Source of the DNA: Gammaproteobacteria bacterium
Lineage (GTDB): Bacteria > Pseudomonadota > Gammaproteobacteria > Burkholderiales > Burkholderiaceae_D
Direction of reading: 5' to 3'
DNA: 55,925 bases
Assembly (NCBI GenBank): GCA_903970185.1
Contig: CAJCIC010000076.1
Location: 1-55,925, forward strand
Shown: positions 1 through 7,973 of the stretch, piece by piece
Layout of the letters: the number at the start of each line of letters is the position of its first letter
How positions within the stretch are numbered: the first letter of the stretch is position 1
Made by a program: the position numbers and the translations under genes
The notes under the pieces: generated by a model
What the model saw: only the letters and a program-made list of their open reading frames with translations
The model's database searches: none
Told to the model about the DNA's origin: nothing

Positions 1-663
1 TCGACCACCAAGGCCCAGCAGGGCCTGTACGAGTACGACGCCGTCTCCCGCCTGCGCGATTCGCAGCTCGGTGACGCGCGCGTGGCCAACATCGAGAACT
101 ACATCGTCAAGGGCGTGCTCTGGCAAGCCTTCATCTCGGATGTGCCCGTCGTGCTCTTGATCGACGAAGTCGACAAGGCCGACATCGAATTTCCCAATGA
201 CCTGCTGCGCGAGCTCGACCGCATGGAGTTCTACGTCTACGAGACACACGAGCTGGTCAAGGCAAAGCATCGCCCGCTCGTCGTGATCACGTCCAACAAT
301 GAGAAGGAACTGCCCGACGCCTTCTTGCGCCGCTGCTTTTTCCATTACATCCGCTTTCCAGACAAGGAGACGATGCAGCAGATCATCGACGTGCATTACC
401 CGGGCCTGAAAAAGGAGTTGGTGGCAGCCGCCATGACGGCATTTTTCCAGATGCGTGAGGTCCCCGGCCTCAAGAAAAAGCCGTCGACGTCGGAATTGCT
501 CGACTGGCTCAAGCTCCTGCTTGCCGAGGACATTCCACCTGAGGCCTTGCACAGCAAGGACAACAAGGCCGTCATCCCTCCGCTACACGGAGCGCTGCTC
601 AAAAACGAGCAGGACGTGCACCTCTTCGAGCGCCTTGTTTTCATGGCGCGCAATAACCGCTAA
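1..663 (+). CDS. MoxR-family AAA ATPase, 5' end cut by window
   Basis: The reading frame is open from base 1, so the gene starts outside the window; 220 C-terminal residues are visible. The segment VVLLIDEVDKAD is a Walker B motif. It is followed by PLVVITSNNEKELPDAFLRRC, which holds sensor-1 Asn and an arginine-finger pair typical of MoxR/AAA_5 ATPases. The Walker A motif lies upstream of the window. MoxR ATPases act as chaperones that work with von Willebrand A (VWA) partners to mature enzyme complexes. A CoxE-type VWA gene lies two genes downstream on the same strand, which supports this pairing. The first in-frame ATG at base 82 is internal and is not the start. The substrate is unknown. 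Confidence 0.85.
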   Translation, partial: STTKAQQGLYEYDAVSRLRDSQLGDARVANIENYIVKGVLWQAFISDVPVVLLIDEVDKADIEFPNDLLRELDRMEFYVYETHELVKAKHRPLVVITSNNEKELPDAFLRRCFFHYIRFPDKETMQQIIDVHYPGLKKELVAAAMTAFFQMREVPGLKKKPSTSELLDWLKLLLAEDIPPEALHSKDNKAVIPPLHGALLKNEQDVHLFERLVFMARNNR

Positions 664-673
664 CCGCAACGCC

Positions 674-1273
674 ATGTCGCGCTGGATCGAACCCGTCACG
701 CTCACAGGCGAATTCGTCACGCTCGAACCGGTGTCCTTGGCGCATTGCGAAGGGCTTGCCAAGGCCGCCAGGGACGGCGAGTTATGGAAGCTCTGGTACA
801 CCTCGGTGCCCCACCCCGACCGGGTCGAGACCTACGTCACAACCGCGCTGCAATGGCACGAAGCGATCGATGCGCTGACGTTCGTCGCAAGGCGCAAGGA
901 AGATGGCGAAATTGTCGGCTCGACGCGCTACTTTAACGTCGACAGCAATAACCGCAGGCTCGAAATCGGCTACACCTGGTATGCGACAAGCGCCCAGCGC
1001 ACGGCAATCAACACCGAAGCCAAGCTGCTCTTGCTGGCACACGCGTTTGACCAACTCAAATGCATCGCTGTCGAATTCAGGACGCACTGGATGAACCATG
1101 CCTCGCGCAACGCGATCCTGCGCCTTGGCGCGAAACAGGACGGCGTCTTGCGCCACCACCAGATCGGTGCTGACGGCACGCTGCGCGACACCGTCGTGTT
1201 CTCGATCGTGGCGCCCGAATGGCCAACCGTCAGGCACCACCTCAAATTCAAGCTGAATCGCCTGCCATGCTGA
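674..1273 (+). CDS. GNAT-family N-acetyltransferase (RimJ/RimL type)
   Basis: A 199-residue protein with the RimJ/RimL-like layout: an N-terminal strand (VTLTGEFVTLEPVSLAHCEG), a middle segment with GEIVGSTRYFNVD, then EIGYTWYATSAQRTAINTEA, and a C-terminal FRTHWMNHASRNAILRLGAKQDG region. In this family the last two regions form the acetyl-CoA site and the NxxSxxAxxxxG-like helix. It would acetylate an amino group on a protein or small molecule; the substrate cannot be read. ATG 674 lies 10 bases after the MoxR stop, and the 3' end overlaps the CoxE gene by 7 bases, so it belongs to that operon. A much longer upstream extension in this frame overlaps the ATPase gene and was rejected. Confidence 0.85.
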   Translation: MSRWIEPVTLTGEFVTLEPVSLAHCEGLAKAARDGELWKLWYTSVPHPDRVETYVTTALQWHEAIDALTFVARRKEDGEIVGSTRYFNVDSNNRRLEIGYTWYATSAQRTAINTEAKLLLLAHAFDQLKCIAVEFRTHWMNHASRNAILRLGAKQDGVLRHHQIGADGTLRDTVVFSIVAPEWPTVRHHLKFKLNRLPC

Positions 1274-2442
1274 TCGATTTCTTCTTCGCGCTCAAATCGG
1301 CCCGCATCCCGGTGTCAATCAAGGAGTTCATGGTCCTGCTTGAGGGCTTAAAACAGTCGGTCATCGAGCCCTCGCTTGACGAGTTCTATTACTTCTCGCG
1401 CATGGTGCTGGTCAAAGACGAGCAGCACTTTGACAAGTTCGACAAGGCCTTTGGCGCCTACTTCAATGGTGCCGCCGGCGCCTTTGATGCGCAGATCGAG
1501 ATTCCCGAGGACTGGCTCTTGAAAAAACTCGAACGCGAGCTATCGCCCGAGGAGAAGGCGCTGGTGGAAAAGCTCGGTGGCTGGGACGCGTTGATGAAAC
1601 GGCTGGCCGAACTGATCAAGGAACAAAAGGAGCGGCACGAAGGCGGCAATCGCTGGATCGGCACCGGCGGCACATCGCCCTTTGGCAATGGCGGCTTCAA
1701 CCCGGAAGGCATTCGCATCGGCGGGCCGTCAGCGGGAAACCGCAGCGCGGTCAAGGTCTGGGAGGCGCGCGCTTATCGCGACTACGACGATCAGGTCGAA
1801 CTCGGTACGCGCAACATCAAGCTTGCCTTGCGGCGACTGCGCCGCTTCGCGCGCGAGGGCTCGGAACTCGAACTCGACCTGCCCGACACGATTGGCTCTA
1901 CCGCTCGCAATGCCGGCTGGCTTGACATCAAAATGGTTCCCGAACGCCGCAACAATATCAAGGTCCTGATGCTGCTCGATGTCGGCGGCACGATGGATGA
2001 ACACATCGCCCGCACCGAGGAGCTGTTCTCGGCGGCGCGCGCCGAATTCAAGCACATGGAATTTTACTACTTCCACAATTGCGTCTACGAGTACCTGTGG
2101 AAGAACAACCGCAGGCGCCACGCCGAGCGTTTTCCGACCTGGGAGATCCTGCGCAAGCACACGCCCGATACCAAGCTGATCCTGGTCGGGGATGCGACCA
2201 TGAGCCCCTACGAAATCCTGCAACCGGGCGGCAGCGTCGAATACAACAACGAGGAAGCGGGCGCCGTTTGGCTGCAGCGGCTGACCAGCACCTTTCCCAA
2301 GTTCGTCTGGCTCAACCCCGAGCCCGAGGCGCTGTGGCAGTACCGCCAGTCGATCGCCGTGATCCAGCAGATCGTGCGCCAGCGCATGTACCCGATCACC
2401 CTGGATGGCTTGGAACGCAGCATGCGCACGCTGTCAAAGTAA
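1267..2442 (+). CDS. VWA domain protein of the CoxE family
   Basis: A 391-residue protein. A hydrophobic strand (KVLMLLDVGGTMDEH) holds the metal-binding site in the DVGGT form found in CoxE-like VWA proteins instead of the classic DxSxS. It is followed by FKHMEFYYFHNCVYEYLW and KLILVGDATMSPYEI. The N-terminal half is helical and charged, with a Gly-rich linker around residues 125-160. CoxE proteins partner MoxR ATPases; in Oligotropha the pair matures CO dehydrogenase. No CO dehydrogenase gene is visible here, so the client is unknown. ATG 1267 is chosen because it overlaps the acetyltransferase stop by 7 bases and starts at MLIDFFFALK, typical for the family. Confidence 0.88.
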   Translation: MLIDFFFALKSARIPVSIKEFMVLLEGLKQSVIEPSLDEFYYFSRMVLVKDEQHFDKFDKAFGAYFNGAAGAFDAQIEIPEDWLLKKLERELSPEEKALVEKLGGWDALMKRLAELIKEQKERHEGGNRWIGTGGTSPFGNGGFNPEGIRIGGPSAGNRSAVKVWEARAYRDYDDQVELGTRNIKLALRRLRRFAREGSELELDLPDTIGSTARNAGWLDIKMVPERRNNIKVLMLLDVGGTMDEHIARTEELFSAARAEFKHMEFYYFHNCVYEYLWKNNRRRHAERFPTWEILRKHTPDTKLILVGDATMSPYEILQPGGSVEYNNEEAGAVWLQRLTSTFPKFVWLNPEPEALWQYRQSIAVIQQIVRQRMYPITLDGLERSMRTLSK

Positions 2443-2512
2443 TATTGAGTCCGTCCTGTTTGAATTCGCCTGGCCGTTTTCTCCAGGCACGTGTCTGAAC
2501 CAAGGAGAGTCC

Positions 2513-3214
2513 ATGGATCCTATCAGTTCCGCGCCTCGCGCCAAAGTTCATCCGCTGGTCATTGCCGCGTCGATCTCGATCATCCTGCTAAGCGGCGTGG
2601 GCATTGCGACCCTGCTCAATAACCGCTCGGCGGCACAAACGTCCAGCTCGCCTGCGCTAGCCGTCGCAAGTGCAACGCCCGCGCCAGCGAGCGCCGCTGG
2701 CAGCGCCGATACGGTGGCGCCACCCCCACCTGGCTTTAACAACACGGCAGCTGTGCCACCGGCACCGGACACGCCCCCCGCCCAGTTCGCACCGGCTCCG
2801 AATGCAGCCGCCCTTGGCACACCCGCGAGCGCGCCTGCTGATGCCGGCGCAAGCGCACAGGCAGCGCCCATAGCGCCTTGTGGCGACTGCGTCACCGTCA
2901 CGGCGATGCGCCCGATCGCAGTGCGCGGCGAGAGCACGGGGCTTGGCGCTGTCGGCGGCGGAATCGCCGGCGGCTTGATCGGGCACAGCATCGGCAATGG
3001 CCGCGGCAATGTCGCCCTGACGCTGCTTGGCGCAGCGGGCGGCGCGGTTGCCGGCAATGCCATCGAAAAGAACGCGCGCTCGCGCACCGAATACCAGCTC
3101 GTGGTGCGCTACCCGAGCGGGCGTGAGCGTTACTTCACGCATCTCGAGCCCTGGCCCTACAACGTTGGCGATACGGTGCGCATTGTCAACGGCAGGGTGG
3201 TGGCGCTGCGCTAG
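2513..3214 (+). CDS. Glycine-zipper 2TM-domain membrane/envelope protein
   Basis: A 233-residue protein. It has one hydrophobic segment (about residues 13-33, HPLVIAASISIILLSGVGIA), an Ala/Pro-rich spacer of about 90 residues, a CGDC pair near residue 121, and a glycine-zipper block (GAVGGGIAGGLIG ... LLGAAGGAVAGNAIE). The C-terminal region (YQLVVRYPSGRERYF ... GDTVRIVNGRVVAL) resembles the SlyB/OmpA-type 2TM domain. It is probably anchored in the inner membrane and spans the periplasm. AAGGAG lies just upstream of ATG 2513 (ccaaggagagtccatg) and fixes the start. It sits 70 bases downstream of the CoxE gene and faces the GspE-type gene. The biological role is not known. Confidence 0.8.
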   Translation: MDPISSAPRAKVHPLVIAASISIILLSGVGIATLLNNRSAAQTSSSPALAVASATPAPASAAGSADTVAPPPPGFNNTAAVPPAPDTPPAQFAPAPNAAALGTPASAPADAGASAQAAPIAPCGDCVTVTAMRPIAVRGESTGLGAVGGGIAGGLIGHSIGNGRGNVALTLLGAAGGAVAGNAIEKNARSRTEYQLVVRYPSGRERYFTHLEPWPYNVGDTVRIVNGRVVALR

Positions 3215-3264
3215 CGAGCTGGCTCACCGGGCCGCCGTCCCGGCCATCGGCGGGCGTGCCTTAA

Positions 3265-5058
3265 TCACTGTGGCGGCGCGACCTTGAGCACCTCTTCAAT
3301 GGTCGTTAACCCCTGGGCCACCTTGAGCGCGCCTGACAGACGCAAGGAGTGCATGCCTTGCCGGATGGCCTGCCCACGCAGGCTCTCGAGGTTGGGCTCG
3401 GCATTGACAAGCGACTTGATCTCGCTTGTCAGTTCCATCAATTCGTAGATGCCGGTACGGCCGCGATAACCGGTCATGCGGCATTCAAGGCAGCCCACCG
3501 GCTTGTACACCTGCACCGGACTTTCGGTCGTCCAGGGCGCAATCATGTGGTCCCACAGCGACTTGTCAACGGGCCCTCCGGGTTCCTTGCAATGCGGGCA
3601 GAGAATACGCACCAGGCGCTGCGCAAGAATGCCAAGGACGGTGGCGTTAAGCAGATAGGGCGGCACGCCCAGCTCGAGCAGCCGCGTCAATGCCGATGGG
3701 GCATCGTTGGTATGCACCGTCGAAAACACGAGGTGGCCGGTTAGCGCCGCCTGCACGGCCATTTCGGCCGTTTCGTAGTCGCGCACCTCGCCGACCATGA
3801 TGATGTCGGGGTCCTGGCGCATGAGTGCGCGCACGCCATCGGCAAACGACAGGTCGATGCCATGCTGGACCTGCATCTGGTTAAACGACGCTTCGACCAT
3901 CTCGATCGGGTCCTCGATGGTGCAGACATTGACCTCTTCGGTGGCGAGTGTCTTGAGCGTCGAGTACAGCGTTGTCGTCTTGCCCGATCCGGTCGGTCCC
4001 GTCACGAGCACGATGCCGTACGGATGGCTCGTCAGGCCATTCCAGCGGCGCGCGTCCTCATCGGAAAAACCCAGCTCGCCGAAATCCTTGACGACCACGT
4101 CCGGATCAAAAATGCGCATGACGAGTTTCTCGCCAAACGCCGTCGGCAAGGTCGATAGCCTGAGCTCGACCTCGTTACCATCGAAGGTGCGCGTCTTGAT
4201 GCGGCCGTCCTGCGGCCGGCGCTTTTCGACGACATCCATGCGTCCGAGCAGCTTGATGCGGCTGGTCATGGCCGAAAGCACGCCGCCTGGCATCTGGTAG
4301 ACCTGATGCAGAACGCCATCGATGCGAAAGCGCACGATGCCCTGGTCGCGCCTGGGCTCGAGGTGGATGTCCGAGGCGCGCTGGTCGAAGGCATACTGCC
4401 AGAGCCAATCGACAATCTGCACGATGTGCGCGTCATTGGAATCGAACTGGCGCCCTGCCGACTTGACATTGCCAAGCTCGACTAACTGCTCGAAACTGTT
4501 CTGCGCCGATGCGCCGCCCTTGGCTGCAGCGCCCTTGACCGAGCGTGCCAGCGAGAAAAATTCGGCGATGAAACGCGTCACATCGCTCGGATTGGCGAAG
4601 ACGCGCTTGAGCGGGCGCCGCAATATGCGCTCGAGCTCGGCAATCCATTCGCTAACGAAGGGCTCGCTGGTCGCAATCGTCACCTCGGTGGCTCCGACCT
4701 CGATCGGCAAAATGCTAAAGCGGCTGGCGTAGGTCGAACTCATCAGTTCGGCGATGCGCGAGAAATCGACCTTGAGCGGATCGATGCGGACGTAAGGCAG
4801 CTTGACGCGCTTGGCCAACCATTCGGAGAGCACATCGAGTGTCAGGATACGGTGCGGGGCAATGCCCGACTTGAACTTGAGTTCGGACGCCGTGATCAGG
4901 GGATGCTGCTCATGCCCTCGCGCTGCCGCGCCAAACAGATCTTTCGCCTGCTCGGCGGTGATCATGCCATCTTCGCCTAGCCATGCCGCAACCTGCGACA
5001 TCGTCAGCCGGCCGACGGGCGCGCTTGCCGCCTTCGGGGATACCACTGCTGAATTCAT
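3265..5058 (-). CDS. GspE/PulE/PilB-type secretion ATPase, standing alone
   Basis: A 597-residue hexameric secretion or pilus-assembly ATPase. N-terminal T2SSE-N-like domain to about residue 190. The ATPase core shows Walker A (VTGPTGSGKTTTLYST), an Asp box (CTIEDPIEMV), Walker B (IIMVGEVRD) and a His box (LVFSTVHTNDAPSAL). A zinc tetracysteine motif follows (LCPHCKEP ... GCLECRMTGYRGRTGIYEL), as in GspE and PilB. Length is normal for the family. It would power a type II secretion or type IV pilus system at the cytoplasmic face of the inner membrane. No gspF, gspG, pilC or pilD lies nearby, so which machine it serves is open. All catalytic motifs are intact. Confidence 0.9.
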   Translation of the reverse strand: MNSAVVSPKAASAPVGRLTMSQVAAWLGEDGMITAEQAKDLFGAAARGHEQHPLITASELKFKSGIAPHRILTLDVLSEWLAKRVKLPYVRIDPLKVDFSRIAELMSSTYASRFSILPIEVGATEVTIATSEPFVSEWIAELERILRRPLKRVFANPSDVTRFIAEFFSLARSVKGAAAKGGASAQNSFEQLVELGNVKSAGRQFDSNDAHIVQIVDWLWQYAFDQRASDIHLEPRRDQGIVRFRIDGVLHQVYQMPGGVLSAMTSRIKLLGRMDVVEKRRPQDGRIKTRTFDGNEVELRLSTLPTAFGEKLVMRIFDPDVVVKDFGELGFSDEDARRWNGLTSHPYGIVLVTGPTGSGKTTTLYSTLKTLATEEVNVCTIEDPIEMVEASFNQMQVQHGIDLSFADGVRALMRQDPDIIMVGEVRDYETAEMAVQAALTGHLVFSTVHTNDAPSALTRLLELGVPPYLLNATVLGILAQRLVRILCPHCKEPGGPVDKSLWDHMIAPWTTESPVQVYKPVGCLECRMTGYRGRTGIYELMELTSEIKSLVNAEPNLESLRGQAIRQGMHSLRLSGALKVAQGLTTIEEVLKVAPPQ

Positions 5059-5127
5059 ATGGCCTCTGGGCGTGGCGCTGACCCATCGCCCGCAGCCAAA
5101 GTATAAGCGATGCGGGCAGGCAAAGCC

Positions 5128-5919
5128 CTAGAGAAAAACGCCCTGGGCTTTGGGTTTTGTGATCGATCGCATGGCGCTCACCCACTTCGCCGCGGGCAAG
5201 CGCGAACGATTTTCGATTTCTTCAGCAGCCGCATAAAGCGTGGTCCAGCTTGCGGCGAGGGGCGGCCCGCGAAAGGCCAAAACAACCCGGTTGCCCTCAT
5301 GGACTTCGGGCAAGGCCAGGGCGCGATTGTCAAAAGCGTAACAAATGGCGCGCCAGTTCCGCTCAAAACTCGGATGATCGCCAAACAGGTTGACGCTCAT
5401 CACGCCAGGCTGCCTGAGGAGCCTGAAGCAGTCGCCGTAGAACACCGCTGAATCATGCACGGGACCGCGCGCTGTCGCATCGTAGAGATCGACCTGTAGC
5501 CAGTCGACCGTGCCGCGCCTTCCTGGCTCGGCAATCACGCGTGCGGCATCGCCTTCGATGACGTCGAGGCGATGGTCGTTGGGAGGCAGGCGGAACATGC
5601 TGCGCGCAGCGGCGATGACCTCGTCGCTGAGTTCAACGGCGGTGACGCGCGCATGGGGAAAGGCGCGATAGCAGAACTTGGTGAGCGACGCCGCGCCAAG
5701 ACCAAGCTGCATGATGTGTTCCGGCGCATCGATAAAAAGCCACGTCGCCATCATCTGCTGCGCATACTCGAGCTCGATGGCAAAAGGGCGCGACAGATTC
5801 ATCGCGCCCTGGATCCACTCGGTGCCAAAGTGCAGGTAGCGAACGCCGGCTTCTTCCGAGAACGTCAGCGGCGCCTGGCGCTGGCGCCGCCTTTGCTGCC
5901 CGCGCTGGCTGCGATTCAC
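5128..5919 (-). CDS. Spermidine-synthase-like methyltransferase-fold protein
   Basis: A 263-residue protein with the Rossmann-type spermidine synthase fold. MQLGLGAASLTKFCYRAFP matches the glycine-rich motif I, VTAVELSDEVIAAAR the nucleoside-binding acidic loop, LDVIEGDAARVI the following DGR-like motif, and VDWLQVDLYDA the segment carrying the catalytic Asp in true SpeE. The N-terminus is Arg/Gln-rich and unusual. Many proteobacterial relatives of this class are annotated only as spermidine synthase-like, and amine-site residues cannot be confirmed by eye, so spermidine synthesis is a possibility, not a call. It follows htpG by 16 bases on the same strand and may be co-transcribed with it. 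Confidence 0.75.
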   Translation of the reverse strand: MNRSQRGQQRRRQRQAPLTFSEEAGVRYLHFGTEWIQGAMNLSRPFAIELEYAQQMMATWLFIDAPEHIMQLGLGAASLTKFCYRAFPHARVTAVELSDEVIAAARSMFRLPPNDHRLDVIEGDAARVIAEPGRRGTVDWLQVDLYDATARGPVHDSAVFYGDCFRLLRQPGVMSVNLFGDHPSFERNWRAICYAFDNRALALPEVHEGNRVVLAFRGPPLAASWTTLYAAAEEIENRSRLPAAKWVSAMRSITKPKAQGVFL

Positions 5920-5935
5920 GCGGGCAGCAGGGCCA

Positions 5936-7831
5936 TCACGCGGCGCCGGAGAGCAGCAGCGCGTTCAAGCGCTTGACGAAGGCCGCAGGATCGTCAAGAT
6001 GGCCGCCTTCGGCAAGCGTAGCCTGATCAAAAAGCACGTGGCTCCAGTCGGAGAAATGCGCCGATGCGGGATCGAGCCTTTCCACGAGCGGGTGATGCGG
6101 GTTGATCTCGAGAATCGGCTTGGCGTCAGGCGCCTTCTGGCCGGCTGCCTTGAGCATGCGCGCGAGGTGCCCGCTGATGTCGCCATCTTCTGCGATAAGA
6201 CACGCTGGCGAATCGGTGAGCCGGAAGGTGACGCGCACTTCCTTGACCAGATCGCCAAGCGCCTCCTTGATCTTTTCGGTCAAGGGCGAAAGATTTTGCG
6301 CCTCTTCCTCGTGCGCCTTTTTTTCCGTCTCGTCCTCGAGCGCGCCAAGATCAAGCCCGCCCTTGGCGACGCTTTGCAGTTCCTTTTCTTCAAACGCGTT
6401 GAGATAGCTCAACATCCACTCGTCAACGCGGTCGGAAAGCAGCAGGACTTCGACGCCCTTTTTCCTGAAAATCTCCAGGTGCGGACTGTTCTTCGCAGCC
6501 CCAAAGCTCTCGCCCGTGACGTAATAGATCTTGGTTTGGCCTTCCTTCATGCGCGCCACGTAGTCGGCGAGCGCGACCTCCTGCACTTCGCTGTCATTGG
6601 CAGTTGTGGCAAAGCGGCACAGCCTGGCAATGCGATCGCGATTGGCCATATCCTCGCCGATGCCTTCCTTGAGAACCTGGCCGAATTCCTTCCAGAAGGT
6701 CGCGTATTTGTCCTTCTGGTTTTGCGCCAGATCCTCAAGCATTGTCAAAACCTTCTTGGTGCAGCCCTCGCGGATCGCCCGCACGTCGCGGCTTTCCTGC
6801 AGGATTTCGCGGGAAACGTTAAGCGGCAGGTCGTTGGAATCGACCACGCCGCGGATAAAGCGCAGGTACGAGGGCAACAGCTGCTCGGCGTTGTCCATGA
6901 TGAAAACGCGCTTGACGTAGAGCTTTAAGCCACCGCGGCGCTCGCGATCCCAAAGATCGAACGGCGCACGCGCAGGAACATAGAGCAGCTGGGTGTATTC
7001 GCTGCGCCCTTCGACCTTGCCATGCGTATAGGCGAGTGGCGCCTCGAAATCGTGCGAGACGTGCTTGTAGAACTCGATGTACTGCTCGTCGGTGATGTCC
7101 GACTTGGGGCGCGTCCAAAGCGCGCTGGCCTGGTTGACGGTCTCGAATTCTGCGCTTGTCACCTGTTCCTTCTTCTCTGCATCCCAGGATTCCTTGGGCA
7201 TGCGAATCGGCAGCGAGATGTGATCCGAATACTTGAGCAGGATCGACTTCAGTTTCCAGCCCGACAGGAGTTCATCCTCGCCTTCGCGCAGGTGCAAGAT
7301 GACTTCGGTGCCGCGCTTGGCCTTGTCGATTTGCTCGACGGTGAATTCGCCCGAGCCGTCGCTTGCCCACTCGACGCCCTCACCCGCGGAAAGCCCGGCA
7401 CGGCGCGAACGCACCGTGACGCGGTCAGCGACGATGAATGCGGAATAGAAGCCGACACCGAACTGGCCAATCAGGGCGGCATCTTTTTGCTGGTCGCCCG
7501 AAAGTTTCGAGAAAAATTCACGCGTGCCGGATTTGGCGATGGTGCCAAGATGCTCGATCGCCTCGGTGCGCGACATGCCGATACCGTTGTCGGCGATCGT
7601 CACCGTGCGCGCCTCCTTGTCAAAGGAGACCTCGATGGCAAGCTCACTGTCGCCCTCGTAGAGTTGCGGGGCGTTGAGCGCTTCAAAACGCAGCTTGTCG
7701 GCCGCATCCGAGGCATTCGAGATCAATTCGCGCAGAAAAATCTCCTTGTTCGAATACAAGGAGTGAATCATCAGGTGAAGCAGCTCTTTGACCTCGGCTT
7801 GAAATCCGAGCGTCTCTTTTGGTGCGCCCAT
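5936..7831 (-). CDS. htpG: Hsp90-family chaperone HtpG
   Basis: A 631-residue full-length bacterial Hsp90. The N-terminal ATPase (GHKL) domain shows [25 protein letters not shown] and [11 protein letters not shown]. The middle domain follows, with [16 protein letters not shown] and the conserved client-binding segments, and a C-terminal dimerisation domain ends the protein. HtpG folds and remodels client proteins in the cytosol together with DnaK. Start ATG 7831 has a GGAG-type ribosome-binding site about 10 bases upstream. A sigma-32-like promoter lies 32-59 bases upstream of the start codon, which fits heat-shock control. The spermidine-synthase-like gene is directly downstream. Confidence 0.97.
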   Translation of the reverse strand: MGAPKETLGFQAEVKELLHLMIHSLYSNKEIFLRELISNASDAADKLRFEALNAPQLYEGDSELAIEVSFDKEARTVTIADNGIGMSRTEAIEHLGTIAKSGTREFFSKLSGDQQKDAALIGQFGVGFYSAFIVADRVTVRSRRAGLSAGEGVEWASDGSGEFTVEQIDKAKRGTEVILHLREGEDELLSGWKLKSILLKYSDHISLPIRMPKESWDAEKKEQVTSAEFETVNQASALWTRPKSDITDEQYIEFYKHVSHDFEAPLAYTHGKVEGRSEYTQLLYVPARAPFDLWDRERRGGLKLYVKRVFIMDNAEQLLPSYLRFIRGVVDSNDLPLNVSREILQESRDVRAIREGCTKKVLTMLEDLAQNQKDKYATFWKEFGQVLKEGIGEDMANRDRIARLCRFATTANDSEVQEVALADYVARMKEGQTKIYYVTGESFGAAKNSPHLEIFRKKGVEVLLLSDRVDEWMLSYLNAFEEKELQSVAKGGLDLGALEDETEKKAHEEEAQNLSPLTEKIKEALGDLVKEVRVTFRLTDSPACLIAEDGDISGHLARMLKAAGQKAPDAKPILEINPHHPLVERLDPASAHFSDWSHVLFDQATLAEGGHLDDPAAFVKRLNALLLSGAA

Positions 7832-7862
7832 GGGCTTTCTCCGATGCAGTGATTAAATTCGA

Positions 7863-7890
7863 AAATGGTGCCGTGCGGCCCGTTTTCAAG
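7863..7890 (-). promoter_or_regulatory. Sigma-32 (heat-shock) promoter of htpG
   Basis: Read on the minus strand, CTTGAA (complement of bases 7885-7890) is a perfect sigma-32 -35 core. A 14-base spacer follows, then CACCATTT (complement of 7863-7870), which matches 7 of 8 positions of the CCCCATNT -10 consensus. The htpG ATG is 31 bases downstream of the -10 element. Position, spacing and gene identity agree with heat-shock control. Confidence 0.75.
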
Positions 7891-7973
7891 CGTCGCGCAA
7901 AACTTTCGCTGTCGCGCCGCGGCGCATCATAAAGACTGCCGGGCGCGCGCGCAAATGCCGCCCTGGCGCAGGG

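Noticed and set aside
5999..6928. 309-codon ORF antisense to htpG
   Set aside because: HtpG is unambiguous on the other strand; the antisense frame starts without a ribosome-binding site and shows no domain.
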